A stretch of 64,000 nucleotides of DNA, taken from NCBI RefSeq assembly GCF_007625075.1, contig NZ_QMIE01000007.1, forward strand, positions 121,696 through 185,695, in the 5' to 3' direction. The translations under genes were made by a program, and so were the position numbers. Positions 56,829-63,923 of the stretch are shown in pieces. Below the pieces are notes generated by a model that saw nothing but the letters and a program-made list of their open reading frames with translations, did not search any database and had not been told where the DNA came from. This DNA comes from Oceanidesulfovibrio indonesiensis. Its GTDB lineage: Bacteria; Desulfobacterota; Desulfovibrionia; Desulfovibrionales; Desulfovibrionaceae. The first letter of the stretch is position 1. Each line of letters opens with the position of its first letter.

Positions 56829-56882
56829 TTGACATCTGCCAGGCTATATCGTATCGTCCTCTCACATAAAGGAGAGGACGAT
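56829..56882 (+). promoter_or_regulatory. Promoter and inverted repeat of the GNAT-ASCH pair
   Basis: TTGACA (56829-56834), a 17-nt spacer and TATCGT (56852-56857) form a strong sigma-70 promoter. A perfect 11-bp inverted repeat, ATCGTCCTCTC (56853-56863) and GAGAGGACGAT (56872-56882), spans the -10 box, the Shine-Dalgarno GGAGAGG and the ATG. Transcription from this promoter would start near 56864, so the left arm may not be in the RNA, favouring a DNA operator. If transcription starts further upstream, the stem would hide the ribosome binding site and start codon. Confidence 0.65.
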
Positions 56883-57954
56883 GCCTGATGACTTTATTCG
56901 CAAGACACAATTTCGAGATATTGATCTTGATGATCCTTTTTTCGACTCCCTTAAAGAAGCATATGCTGCTGAATTTGCTAGTTGGTTCGCAAAGAAGGCC
57001 ACACAAGGTGAGGAGGCGTATGTTGGCTATTCTGAGGACAACCGCGTTCACGCCTTTTTATATGTCAAAGAAGAGCAAGGTACAGTTAACGATATCACAC
57101 CACACCTTAACACAACACGATGCTTAAAGATTGGAACATTTAAAATTGATGCCCACGGGACAAAGCTCGGTGAGCGTTTTATCAAAAAAATATTCGATGA
57201 AACATTAGAACGTGGACTAAGACATGCCTATGTCACCATCTTTCCCAAGCATGAACCCCTCATAAAACTATTGAAACGTTATGGCTTCGACAAGTATGGT
57301 ATCAAAGAGACAATTAATGGAATTGAACATGTCTACCTAAAAGATTTAAGTAAAATTCGTAATGATCTTTTGTTGGACTATCCTGTTATCAATGCCCAGA
57401 ACAACAAAAAATGGCTTCTTGGTATTTGGCCTCAATTTCACACAAGGCTATTCCCTGACTCTATTCTTAAAACGGAAAATTCGAACATAATTGACGACCT
57501 GTCATATACAAACAGTATCCATAAAGTATATATTGCATTCATGGTAGGATTAGATCAAATAAACACGCGTGATTGCTTAGTCATTTATCGGACAGCGGAC
57601 CAAGGTATGCGCCCTTGGTTTAAGTCTGTTGCCACTGCATTGTGTGTTGTCCAAGAAACACGCTCTAAAAATTCATTCCTTACAGAGAAGGAATTCATTG
57701 AGTATAGCTCAAGACACAGTATTTTTACTCGACGTGAGCTTTCCGAGCTATTCCATCGCAAAACCAAGCATCCAATGTACGCTATTCAAATGACCTACAA
57801 TATTGCTCTCCCTAAACGCCCAAACATGAAACAACTGGTCGAAGACGTCGGTCTGGAGAGGAATCAATATTGGGGATTTTCAGAGATACCACACGACAAT
57901 TTCACCCAGCTATTGCAAGTGAGCCACGTCCATGAAGGTACTGTTCTCTATTAA
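56881..57954 (+). CDS. GNAT acetyltransferase-like protein with an unknown C-terminal domain
   Basis: 357 residues from AT-rich DNA unlike its neighbours, suggesting transfer. The first 150 or so resemble a GNAT fold: RVHAFLYVKEEQGTV, LKIGTFKIDAHGTKLGERFIKKIFDETLERG (motif A-like) and PLIKLLKRYGFDKYG. From about 170 an uncharacterised domain follows, beginning WPQFHTRLFPDSIL and ending with RRELSELFHRKTKHPMYAIQMTYNI. No signal peptide or membrane helix. The last 23 bp overlap an ASCH gene, so the pair is translationally coupled. Toxin, RNA-modifying and defence roles are all possible; none is shown. Confidence 0.72.
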   Translation: MPDDFIRKTQFRDIDLDDPFFDSLKEAYAAEFASWFAKKATQGEEAYVGYSEDNRVHAFLYVKEEQGTVNDITPHLNTTRCLKIGTFKIDAHGTKLGERFIKKIFDETLERGLRHAYVTIFPKHEPLIKLLKRYGFDKYGIKETINGIEHVYLKDLSKIRNDLLLDYPVINAQNNKKWLLGIWPQFHTRLFPDSILKTENSNIIDDLSYTNSIHKVYIAFMVGLDQINTRDCLVIYRTADQGMRPWFKSVATALCVVQETRSKNSFLTEKEFIEYSSRHSIFTRRELSELFHRKTKHPMYAIQMTYNIALPKRPNMKQLVEDVGLERNQYWGFSEIPHDNFTQLLQVSHVHEGTVLY

Positions 57955-58333
57955 GCCAGAATTTGTCGCAAAAATCGAAGCGGGTACCAAAAAGTATGAA
58001 TACCGAAAAATACTTTTTAAGAATACTAATGTCAGCCATGTTGTCATTTATGCAACACGACCTATAGGTCGGATCATCGGAGAATTCGAAGTCTCAAAAA
58101 TTCTTTCGGATGATCCACAAAAACTTTGGGCTAGAACCAAAACACACTCTGGTGTTAGCTACGATTTTTACCAACAATATTTTAGTGGATGCGATTTGGG
58201 TTTTGCTCTAGAGATCAATAATCTGCGCATCTACAAAAAAAACATCGATCCGTTCAAAACATTGCCTTCATTTACACCTCCGCAGTCATTTTGCTACGTA
58301 AAAAATGACAGCCCATTACAAAATTTACATTAG
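57932..58333 (+). CDS. ASCH/PUA-like domain protein
   Basis: 133 residues. The N-terminus FSIKPEFVAKIEAGTKKYEYRKILF and the later IGEFEVSKIL are typical of ASCH domains, a PUA-like fold that binds RNA. One bacterial ASCH protein (YqfB) hydrolyses N4-acetylcytidine. The start lies inside the GNAT gene (23-bp overlap). AT-rich like its partner, it ends 2 bp before the convergent gene on the other strand. No terminator is visible between them. Confidence 0.78.
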   Translation: MKVLFSIKPEFVAKIEAGTKKYEYRKILFKNTNVSHVVIYATRPIGRIIGEFEVSKILSDDPQKLWARTKTHSGVSYDFYQQYFSGCDLGFALEINNLRIYKKNIDPFKTLPSFTPPQSFCYVKNDSPLQNLH

Positions 58334-58335
58334 CC

Positions 58336-58734
58336 CTACCCGTTCACCACGCCATCGATGTAGTCGATGAACTCTTCGGCGAAGGCGTAGAGCGCTACGG
58401 CGTCGTCGCGTTCGAACTGCATGCCCGGGCAGGCATCCAGCTCGCGGCATTTGTCCAGGAGATCGGCGTACCCGGAGGCCAGCACCGGCGGCATCTTGGC
58501 TTTTTCCAGAAGGTGCCAGGCCTGTTTCCCACCGATGGGCAGCCCTTTGGGGTTGCGCAGACCGCGGTGCAGCAGGATCGCATCCATGGCCAGGGTGCAG
58601 GCGTCGCACAGCCGGCACACGCAGCCGTTCCAGCGGAACGCCAGGGCGAGTACGCGAGCGTCTTCGAAAACCTCGCGGGCACGGATCATACGGCCCTGCA
58701 CGGCGTCGGAATGCATGTCCGGCATCGTCGTCAT
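58336..58734 (-). CDS. HEPN-like hypothetical protein
   Basis: 132 residues from ATG 58734 with GAGGAG 9 nt upstream; a longer frame to 58800 is open. GC-rich again, unlike the neighbouring AT-rich pair. All-helical, with ARVLALAFRWNGCVCRLCDACTLAMDAILLHRG, LEKAKMPPVLASGYADLLDKC and DAVALYAFAEEFIDYIDG, an arrangement resembling HEPN domains. The usual RxxxxH ribonuclease motif is not evident. It may be a native gene whose downstream flank was the insertion point of the GNAT-ASCH module. Confidence 0.6.
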   Translation of the reverse strand: MTTMPDMHSDAVQGRMIRAREVFEDARVLALAFRWNGCVCRLCDACTLAMDAILLHRGLRNPKGLPIGGKQAWHLLEKAKMPPVLASGYADLLDKCRELDACPGMQFERDDAVALYAFAEEFIDYIDGVVNG

Positions 58735-59214
58735 TCTCGAACTCTCCTCACGGGTGGCAGTGGTCATTTTCGCTGCGTCATCAGTACATGGTGTGCGCAA
58801 AAAAGGAAAGGGAATGCGGGGTAATCAGCTTCATCATCCGACAATTCCAAGAAAAAATGTCGAAACGAAATGATCCGGCATTGATACAGAAGAGCAAGAA
58901 AAATCAAACCGCTATTTCCTCTCACATCCTTTTTTGGCTGTATGAGTCTCTCTGTGAGCAACCAAGCGTTGCCAATGTTTTCTGCATCCTCATCAAAGAG
59001 GAGGTACAAGACCAGGACAGTACAGTCTTGGGAATATTCTGATGGATTTTGGGCAGGCGTCGCCCCGCTCATTCCTGCTCCCAAATCCTGTGCGAGCAAG
59101 GGATACGGAAGAAACCATCTGATTTGACCAATTTGAATGCTGCCAGCATTGCCATGAAGGAAAATGGTGTTATTTTCTGAGCCAACCCGAAATCCGTATC
59201 CGGGAGATGTGGCC
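58735..59214. other. Region of lower GC without a supported gene
   Basis: 480 bp between the HEPN-like gene and the first tail-anchored protein. A plus-strand frame at 58788-59042 and a minus-strand frame at 58764-59321 are open but lack ribosome binding sites and recognisable sequence. Base composition is intermediate between the AT-rich module and the core genome. It may contain remnants of the same insertion. Confidence 0.4.
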
Positions 59215-59511
59215 ATGCAACCATCCAATGGCGGGCTTACCGTATTTTTTGACGCCAGATCCGGCGAAGACCTCAGCCGATTTTTCGAGCACGTGGAACA
59301 GTACGAACTGCGCGAAGCCAATACTTTGTCTCTCCGGCGGCGGGGGCAGAACCGGCGCTACTACAAGGTCGTGCGTGTGGAACCTGGATTCCACACCCGT
59401 GTGGTCGTCAGACGGGTCGTCCTGCATCCCTGGGATATACTCCAACTCGCCATTATTGCCGCGCTTTGCTGGTATCTTTTCGACGCGATCACTCCTTTCT
59501 TCCTCGATTAG
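59215..59511 (+). CDS. Tail-anchored microprotein, paralogue A
   Basis: 98 residues from ATG 59215 (GGGAG upstream). A soluble part (DARSGEDLSRFFEHVEQYELREAN, then RRYYKVVRVEPGFHTRVVVRRV) is followed by the conserved turn LHPWDILQL and a single C-terminal membrane helix (AIIAALCWYLFDAITPFF). The protein should sit in the inner membrane with its N-terminus in the cytosol. It is roughly half identical to the next gene over 85 residues, but has a short, unrelated N-terminus. No family is recognised. Confidence 0.75.
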   Translation: MQPSNGGLTVFFDARSGEDLSRFFEHVEQYELREANTLSLRRRGQNRRYYKVVRVEPGFHTRVVVRRVVLHPWDILQLAIIAALCWYLFDAITPFFLD

Positions 59512-59659
59512 CCGACTCTGGCATGTGCTCTGCATGCAATATGGTCACGACCGTATGTTACCGGAAAATAATCCGGAAAGGTCTTGACCGGTTTGCCGAG
59601 TGTATATATTAGCATAACCACACGTAACTATTCATCCCTATCCGTTAACGGGGTGCTAT

Positions 59660-60001
59660 ATGAGTAACCTGCTCGCAAAGGACGAAGTTGATATCCTGCT
59701 GCGTGGGGTTCCGGGCATGTTCGACGGCGGGTCTGAGTTCTGTGACACGGGTGGTCGCGATCTCAGCGAGTTGTTCCAGCATGTGAAGGAAAAGGACCTC
59801 TGGCGCGGCAACCTGCTTTCCTCTCGCCGCAAAGGCGAGAGCCGGCTCTACTATCGCATAGTCGGCGTGGACCACGGCATGTACACCAAGGTGACGGTTC
59901 GCCGCATATGGCTGCATCCGTTCGATATTCTCCAGCTGATCGTCATCGGCGGTTTGTGCATGTATATTTTTGACAAGCTCGTGCCGTTTTTCATGGGCTG
60001 A
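59660..60001 (+). CDS. Tail-anchored microprotein with FliM-like N-terminal peptide, paralogue B
   Basis: 113 residues with the same core as its upstream paralogue (GGRDLSELFQHVKEKDLWRGN, RRIWLHPFDILQL, membrane helix IVIGGLCMYIFDKLVPFF). Its N-terminus, NLLAKDEVDILLRGVPG, matches the CheY-binding segment of FliM (consensus LSQxEIDALLxG). No SpoA or FliM core follows. It could bring CheY-like response regulators to the membrane; this is inference from the peptide. 148 bp separate the two genes, with a TTGACC/TATATT-like promoter (59584-59610) of poor spacing. Confidence 0.78.
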   Translation: MSNLLAKDEVDILLRGVPGMFDGGSEFCDTGGRDLSELFQHVKEKDLWRGNLLSSRRKGESRLYYRIVGVDHGMYTKVTVRRIWLHPFDILQLIVIGGLCMYIFDKLVPFFMG

Positions 60002-60155
60002 GTGAGGACGGACTTTTCCGACGATCAGCTAGTGTCACGTTCCAGAGATATTACCGGGAGCAGAAAATTTTTCCTTTTTCGCGCCCCAGTTATAAGGACG
60101 GACACGCTCCAGGCGGGGCCACGCGGCGAACGCCGCGGGAGCAAGAAATTTATTA

Positions 60156-60208
60156 GGCTCTGGACTAGCTTCCGAGAGAGCCACAGGGGTCTCAGCTAGT
60201 CCAGAGCC
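60156..60208 (+). terminator. Long inverted repeat with T tract
   Basis: Perfect 15-bp arms GGCTCTGGACTAGCT (60156-60170) and AGCTAGTCCAGAGCC (60194-60208), a 23-nt loop and then TTTTTC. It most likely terminates the microprotein gene ending at 60001, though 154 bp away. The rest of 60002-60354 holds short frames on both strands that I cannot support. Confidence 0.7.
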
Positions 60209-60354
60209 TTTTTCAAAGGCCGCCGCGACTCGCCAGTAAAGTCGCCATGAGATGGCGCGGGGTTGAGCGGGCATCGTCCCGTCTCACGCCCCGGCCCGGG
60301 CCGCTGCCAGCGGTAATCCGGGGGCGGGGACCGAGCGCACCCCCGCGGCGGTCA

Positions 60355-60675
60355 TTACAATTCTCCCTCCAGTATCTCGTAGCGCGCCGTCGCGTACTTC
60401 AATTCCTTCCTGTCGTCCTGCCTGCCCGTCTGCGCCCAGTTGTGTTTCAGCTTCCGGGCCTTGGCGTCCGGGTCTCGCAACTGGACCGGGATGACGCCGA
60501 CCCGCCTGCTGTCCAGTTCGGGCAGCTCGAAGACGTACAGCAGCTGGTTCCTGGACCGCTCCAGGACGACGGCCGCGGGGTTGGCCAGGTGCTCCTGAAT
60601 GTTGATGATGGCGGACCGCGGCAATCCCTTGGCCGCCTTGTGCTGGCGTCTGGTCTTCTGCGCCAGCTTGTTGCG
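60355..60675 (-). pseudogene. 3' exon fragment resembling a phage head-protein C-terminal nuclease domain
   Basis: The frame downstream of the group II intron continues as RNKLAQKTRRQHKAAKGLP and ends after about 106 codons. GLPRSAIINIQEHLANPAAVV, RNQLLYVFELPEL and KYATARYEILEGEL resemble the barnase/EndoU-like (PBECR-type) domains at the C-terminus of phage MuF head proteins. The 5' exon is missing: the other side of the intron is an IS66 end. It is therefore a truncated gene, probably of prophage origin. The family call is by pattern only. Confidence 0.5.
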
Positions 60676-60715
60676 GTCGCGGTAGGGACCACCCTTTCGG
60701 ATGGCCCCCCGCACA

Positions 60716-60748
60716 GATCCCGGCGTGCGGAACTACCGCACCGGGCTC
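60716..60748 (-). ncRNA. Group II intron domain V
   Basis: GAGCCCGGTGCGG, a TAGTT-type loop segment, then CCGCACGCCGGGAT: the catalytic hairpin of group II introns. It begins immediately after the stop codon of the reverse transcriptase and is followed by a GC-rich domain VI hairpin (GGGGGGCCATCC / GGGTGGTCCC). Confidence 0.85.
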
Positions 60749-62566
60749 CTACCTCGGGTGTTTGGCGTAGAATCGCTCGTTTGGATAAGGATGCATAACC
60801 TTGGGCACTGGAATCCAACGTTTCACAATGGGACTGAACGTCTTCCAGTTCATGCGCTGTTTCTGGCCTCTTCGACGAAGCATTTTCAGCCAGTACCAGG
60901 CAATCTCCTGTCGCAATGTATTCAGCGCATAGGAGTTGCCCGACACGGCATGATACCTGTAGTATCCAAGCACCACTCTTTGCAGCCAGCTGCCAACCTC
61001 TATTATTGGGTCATGCATCCGTTTGCGCAGGGTTGCTTTCACTTTCGCCAAGAAGGCCCGAAGGCGTTCCTTTACCGTCCGGCGCTGGATATGAAACCGC
61101 TTCCGGATTCTGGTTTTCGCACAGCAGTGGGTGAAACCCAGAAAGTCGAAGGCCTCGGGCCTGCCCTCTCCTCGTTTGCGCCGATTATCGGCGGCGAACC
61201 TCCCGAACTCTATGAGCCGGGTCTTTCCGGGGTGCAGGGCCAAGCCGAACTGTTCCAGCCGCGCCTTGAGGTCGCTAAGGAAACGCTCCGCATCGTGACG
61301 ATGTTGGAATCCCAGCACGAAATCATCGGCGTAGCGCACGATGATGACGTCGCCACTGGCGCTCCTGCGCCAGTGATGAGCCCATTGATCCAGGACATAG
61401 TGAAGGTAGACATTCGCCAGTAATGGCGAAATGATCGCGCCTTGCGGCGTCCCGACTTCTGCCCCGGACCACGTGCCGTCCTCGGAGACTCCCACCCGGA
61501 GCCACTTGCGCACCAGGCGGATAATCCTTGGGTCAGCAACACGGTGCTCAACAAAACGGACCATCCATTCGTGGTCGATGGTGTCGAAGAACCCCTGAAT
61601 GTCCGCGTCGAGTACCCAGTTCACCTTCTTGCTCTTCAGGCCGACACTGAGGGCATCCAGAGCGTCATGCGCTCCGCGCCCAGGCCGGAACCCGTAAGAA
61701 AAGCCCAGGAAGTCCTCCTCGTAGATGCACGACAGCACTTGGCTCACAGCGTGCTGGACAATCTTGTCCTCCAGGGCCGCGATGCCAAGAGGACGCCGCC
61801 GTCCATCGGACTTGGGGATGTACACCCGACGGGAAGGCAAGGCGCGATAAGAGCCACCGTGCACCCGATCGTGCAGATCCTTCAGCCTGTCTCCGAGGTC
61901 TACCTGATACTGCTCACATGTCAGGCCATCTACGCCGGGAGCCGCTTGTCGCCTGAGCGCGTGGAAGCTCTCCCGCAGGGTTTCCTGTGTGATGTGATGC
62001 AGCAGTGCGGTGAACCGCGCATTCTTGTCCTTTCGTGCGGCTTCTCGCATACGCTGCAAGCCGTTCGACGCGTTCTTCCGGCCCAGAGTCCGGGGCGCGG
62101 CCGTCTGCAGCGTGTTCCCCTTGGTTGGCCGCCTTCCCTCCACCGCCTCCGCGGACAGGTTCACCCTGCCCTTGTTCGGCGGCTTCCCCGGTACTATGCA
62201 GCCATCCGATTTCCCAGAGGCGTACGCGTCGGGCGTGTGGCTTCCAGCCTTCCCCGACCGTCCATCCCTACCATCAAGGGAAGGAACCTCTGGGACCTCC
62301 CGGTTCCCGTTCAAGGAGTTTCCGCACGTGCGCAGGGTCTTCGACGGCGCAGGACCCCAGGACGGCTCGCGCCTAGCGCCGCCCCCGGTGTTGCCTTCCG
62401 CTTCGGTTAACAGCGTCGGCGTCCCGGACGATTTCATTTCGTCGCTCAATGGCTGGCCCGTGCGTGCCCCTGTCAACGCTTCGCCGCCGGCCTCACGACC
62501 GCCAACGCATGACTCGGGGTCGGTGTGGGTCGCTAGCCCTTCACCGTGAGACTCTTTCATTCTCAA
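60749..62566 (-). CDS. ltrA: Group II intron reverse transcriptase/maturase
   Basis: The 605-codon frame starts only 25 nt inside the intron. Codons 1-170 read through ribozyme domains I-III and are low in hydrophobics, so the working protein probably begins near M173 (62050), MREAARKDKNARF. The reverse transcriptase follows: PGVDGLTCEQY, YIPKSDGRRRPLGIAALEDKIVQ, FSYGFRPGRGAHDAL, FFDTIDHEWMV, GTPQGAIISPLLANVYL and the catalytic RYADDFVLGF. The maturase (X) domain runs to HPYPNERFYAKHPR. No HNH endonuclease is present. It promotes splicing and retrohoming of its host intron. Confidence 0.93.
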   Translation of the reverse strand: MRMKESHGEGLATHTDPESCVGGREAGGEALTGARTGQPLSDEMKSSGTPTLLTEAEGNTGGGARREPSWGPAPSKTLRTCGNSLNGNREVPEVPSLDGRDGRSGKAGSHTPDAYASGKSDGCIVPGKPPNKGRVNLSAEAVEGRRPTKGNTLQTAAPRTLGRKNASNGLQRMREAARKDKNARFTALLHHITQETLRESFHALRRQAAPGVDGLTCEQYQVDLGDRLKDLHDRVHGGSYRALPSRRVYIPKSDGRRRPLGIAALEDKIVQHAVSQVLSCIYEEDFLGFSYGFRPGRGAHDALDALSVGLKSKKVNWVLDADIQGFFDTIDHEWMVRFVEHRVADPRIIRLVRKWLRVGVSEDGTWSGAEVGTPQGAIISPLLANVYLHYVLDQWAHHWRRSASGDVIIVRYADDFVLGFQHRHDAERFLSDLKARLEQFGLALHPGKTRLIEFGRFAADNRRKRGEGRPEAFDFLGFTHCCAKTRIRKRFHIQRRTVKERLRAFLAKVKATLRKRMHDPIIEVGSWLQRVVLGYYRYHAVSGNSYALNTLRQEIAWYWLKMLRRRGQKQRMNWKTFSPIVKRWIPVPKVMHPYPNERFYAKHPR

Positions 62567-62636
62567 CTCCTTGCCGGTGTGACCGGCGCACTAACCGTAA
62601 AATCAGCTGCACCTCGTAAAGCTTTGCCGCTTTGCG

Positions 62637-63691
62637 CTACACCTCTTCCTGCTGCTCCGGAGCTGCCTCGTTCTTTGGCATAGCCCACGGCATGAGCGCA
62701 TCGAGGTCCTCGTCGCGGGTGGCTTTGGGCAACGCGTCAAAGACCTGAAGAAGATAGTCATACGGGTTGAAGCCGTTGGCCTTGGCCGTCTCGATGAGGC
62801 TGTAGAGGGCCGCGCTGGCGTCTCATCCATATTGATGATGTTCCCAGCGCAGAGCGCGGCATGAAGACGATCGATGAGCGGTTCGCACGCACTCGCGGCC
62901 TGGAGCGCCCAGCTCGACATGGTGGCGCGGGCGATGTCCACGCCGAGCCGGTCGAACATCCGGCTCTGCCGATAGAAGGGCAATCCGTCGCAGAACTTGC
63001 TCACGAGGATGTAGGCGAGCAGCCCCGATGTGACGATTCCCTGCTCGATGAGCTGGGGCGGCATCGGGGCGACCCGGACGGTGGGGCCGTCGTCCTCTGT
63101 GCCTTCGCAGTCGCGGCAGGCGTACTTCGGCCGAATGTGCCGCAGGACGCGTATCCGCTGAGGGATGATGTCGAGCTTTTCGCTGACGACCTCGCCGATG
63201 CGGGTCAAAGCGGCGCCGCAGGCGCAGTTCTTCGCTGTCTCGGGGATGTCATGAACGATGCCCTCGCGGGGATACTCGGCCGGGATGGGCCGCCGACCGC
63301 GCTTCGCCCGGACATGGGCGGCCACCGGCGTGGACTCCATCCCCGGCGCCTCGGCGTCAGGGGCCTCGGCAACGAACTCCGCCTCGTCGAAAAGGGAATA
63401 CTGCGTCTCATTCCGGCTGGGCGTCGCCTGCTGCTCGGAGCGCCTGGCGAAGTACATGGCCTTGAGCAACCGCACCTGCTCGGTGAGCTGCTCCACAGAG
63501 ACGGTGAGGTGCTCCACGGAGCCGTTGAGTTCCGCCACCGTGGCCTTGTACTCGGTAATGGTCGCCTGATGGTCAGCGATAGCGGCTTCTTGTCCAGCAA
63601 TGGTCGAATCCCGATCCGCGAGCAGCTCTTGCTGAGCCAGGACAAGCGCCCGGAGCGCGGCGGGATCATTAGGCAGAGATGCGGCGTTCAT
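62637..63691 (-). pseudogene. IS66 transposase TnpC with internal deletion and frameshift
   Basis: The N-terminal part (from 63691) is a normal IS66 TnpC: a coiled coil (LTVSVEQLTEQVRLLKAMYF), a zinc finger (CACGAALTRI...YACRDCE) and the start of the DDE domain up to NIINMDETP. At about 62815 it jumps directly to the C-terminal IS66_C segment (SAALYSLIETAKANGFNPYDY...ALMPWAMPK) in another frame, ending at 62637. Roughly the whole catalytic core is gone, so it cannot transpose. The 45 bp between its stop and the intron should be the IS right end. Confidence 0.9.
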
Positions 63692-63761
63692 GACAAGTGC
63701 AGCGTGCCGGACCTCTGTGCAAAAGTCAATTTATTCCGGTGTATTAAACAAGATTGGTGTA

Positions 63762-63923
63762 CTACAACGGCGGGTGCCCGCGCACCGCGATGGGGTCAAG
63801 GCCGTCGAGCAGCCAGCGTAGCTCTCGATGTCCCAGTTCGAGACCTCTGCGCATTGCCGCGCAATCAACTTCTAGCCTCATCCCATCCGAGAATCTGACC
63901 TGGATCAGGCCGTCTTTTCGCCC
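63762..63923 (-). pseudogene. Remnant resembling the C-terminus of IS66 TnpB
   Basis: Upstream of tnpC on the same strand, an in-frame stretch of 53 codons (GRKDGLIQVRFSDGMRLEVD to ELRWLLDGLDPIAVRGHPPL) ends 70 bp before the tnpC start. WLLDGLDP...HPPL resembles the end of TnpB, the expected neighbour. A stop codon (63924-63926) cuts it off from the rest. The remaining 77 bp to the window edge show nothing else. The element is decayed here too, or continues outside the window in a different form. Confidence 0.45.

Larger units (their letters stand above)
60676..62591 (-). mobile_element. Group II intron, complete
   Basis: About 1916 nt on the minus strand. The 5' end is GTGCGCCGGTC (from 62591), matching the GUGYG consensus. 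The 3' end is CCTACCGCGAC (to 60676), with the bulged-A domain VI region before it. Domain V is at 60716-60748, and the reverse transcriptase frame lies between. The 5' flank is the right end of an IS66 remnant and the 3' flank a phage-like gene fragment, so the two flanks no longer belong together. All landmarks for a self-splicing, mobile intron look intact. Confidence 0.88.

Noticed and set aside
58788..59042. An 84-codon plus-strand frame starting MVCAKKERECG
   Set aside because: No ribosome binding site, no recognisable domain, and the start is within the leader of the HEPN-like gene.
60002..60199. A 65-codon plus-strand frame following the second tail-anchored gene
   Set aside because: It starts right after the stop without a ribosome binding site and ends inside the terminator hairpin.
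60035..60274. A 79-codon minus-strand frame downstream of the phage-like fragment
   Set aside because: It crosses the inverted repeat and has no similarity I recognise; kept out for lack of support.
61442..62549. Long plus-strand frames opposite the intron reverse transcriptase
   Set aside because: Antisense shadows of the reverse transcriptase and ribozyme region.
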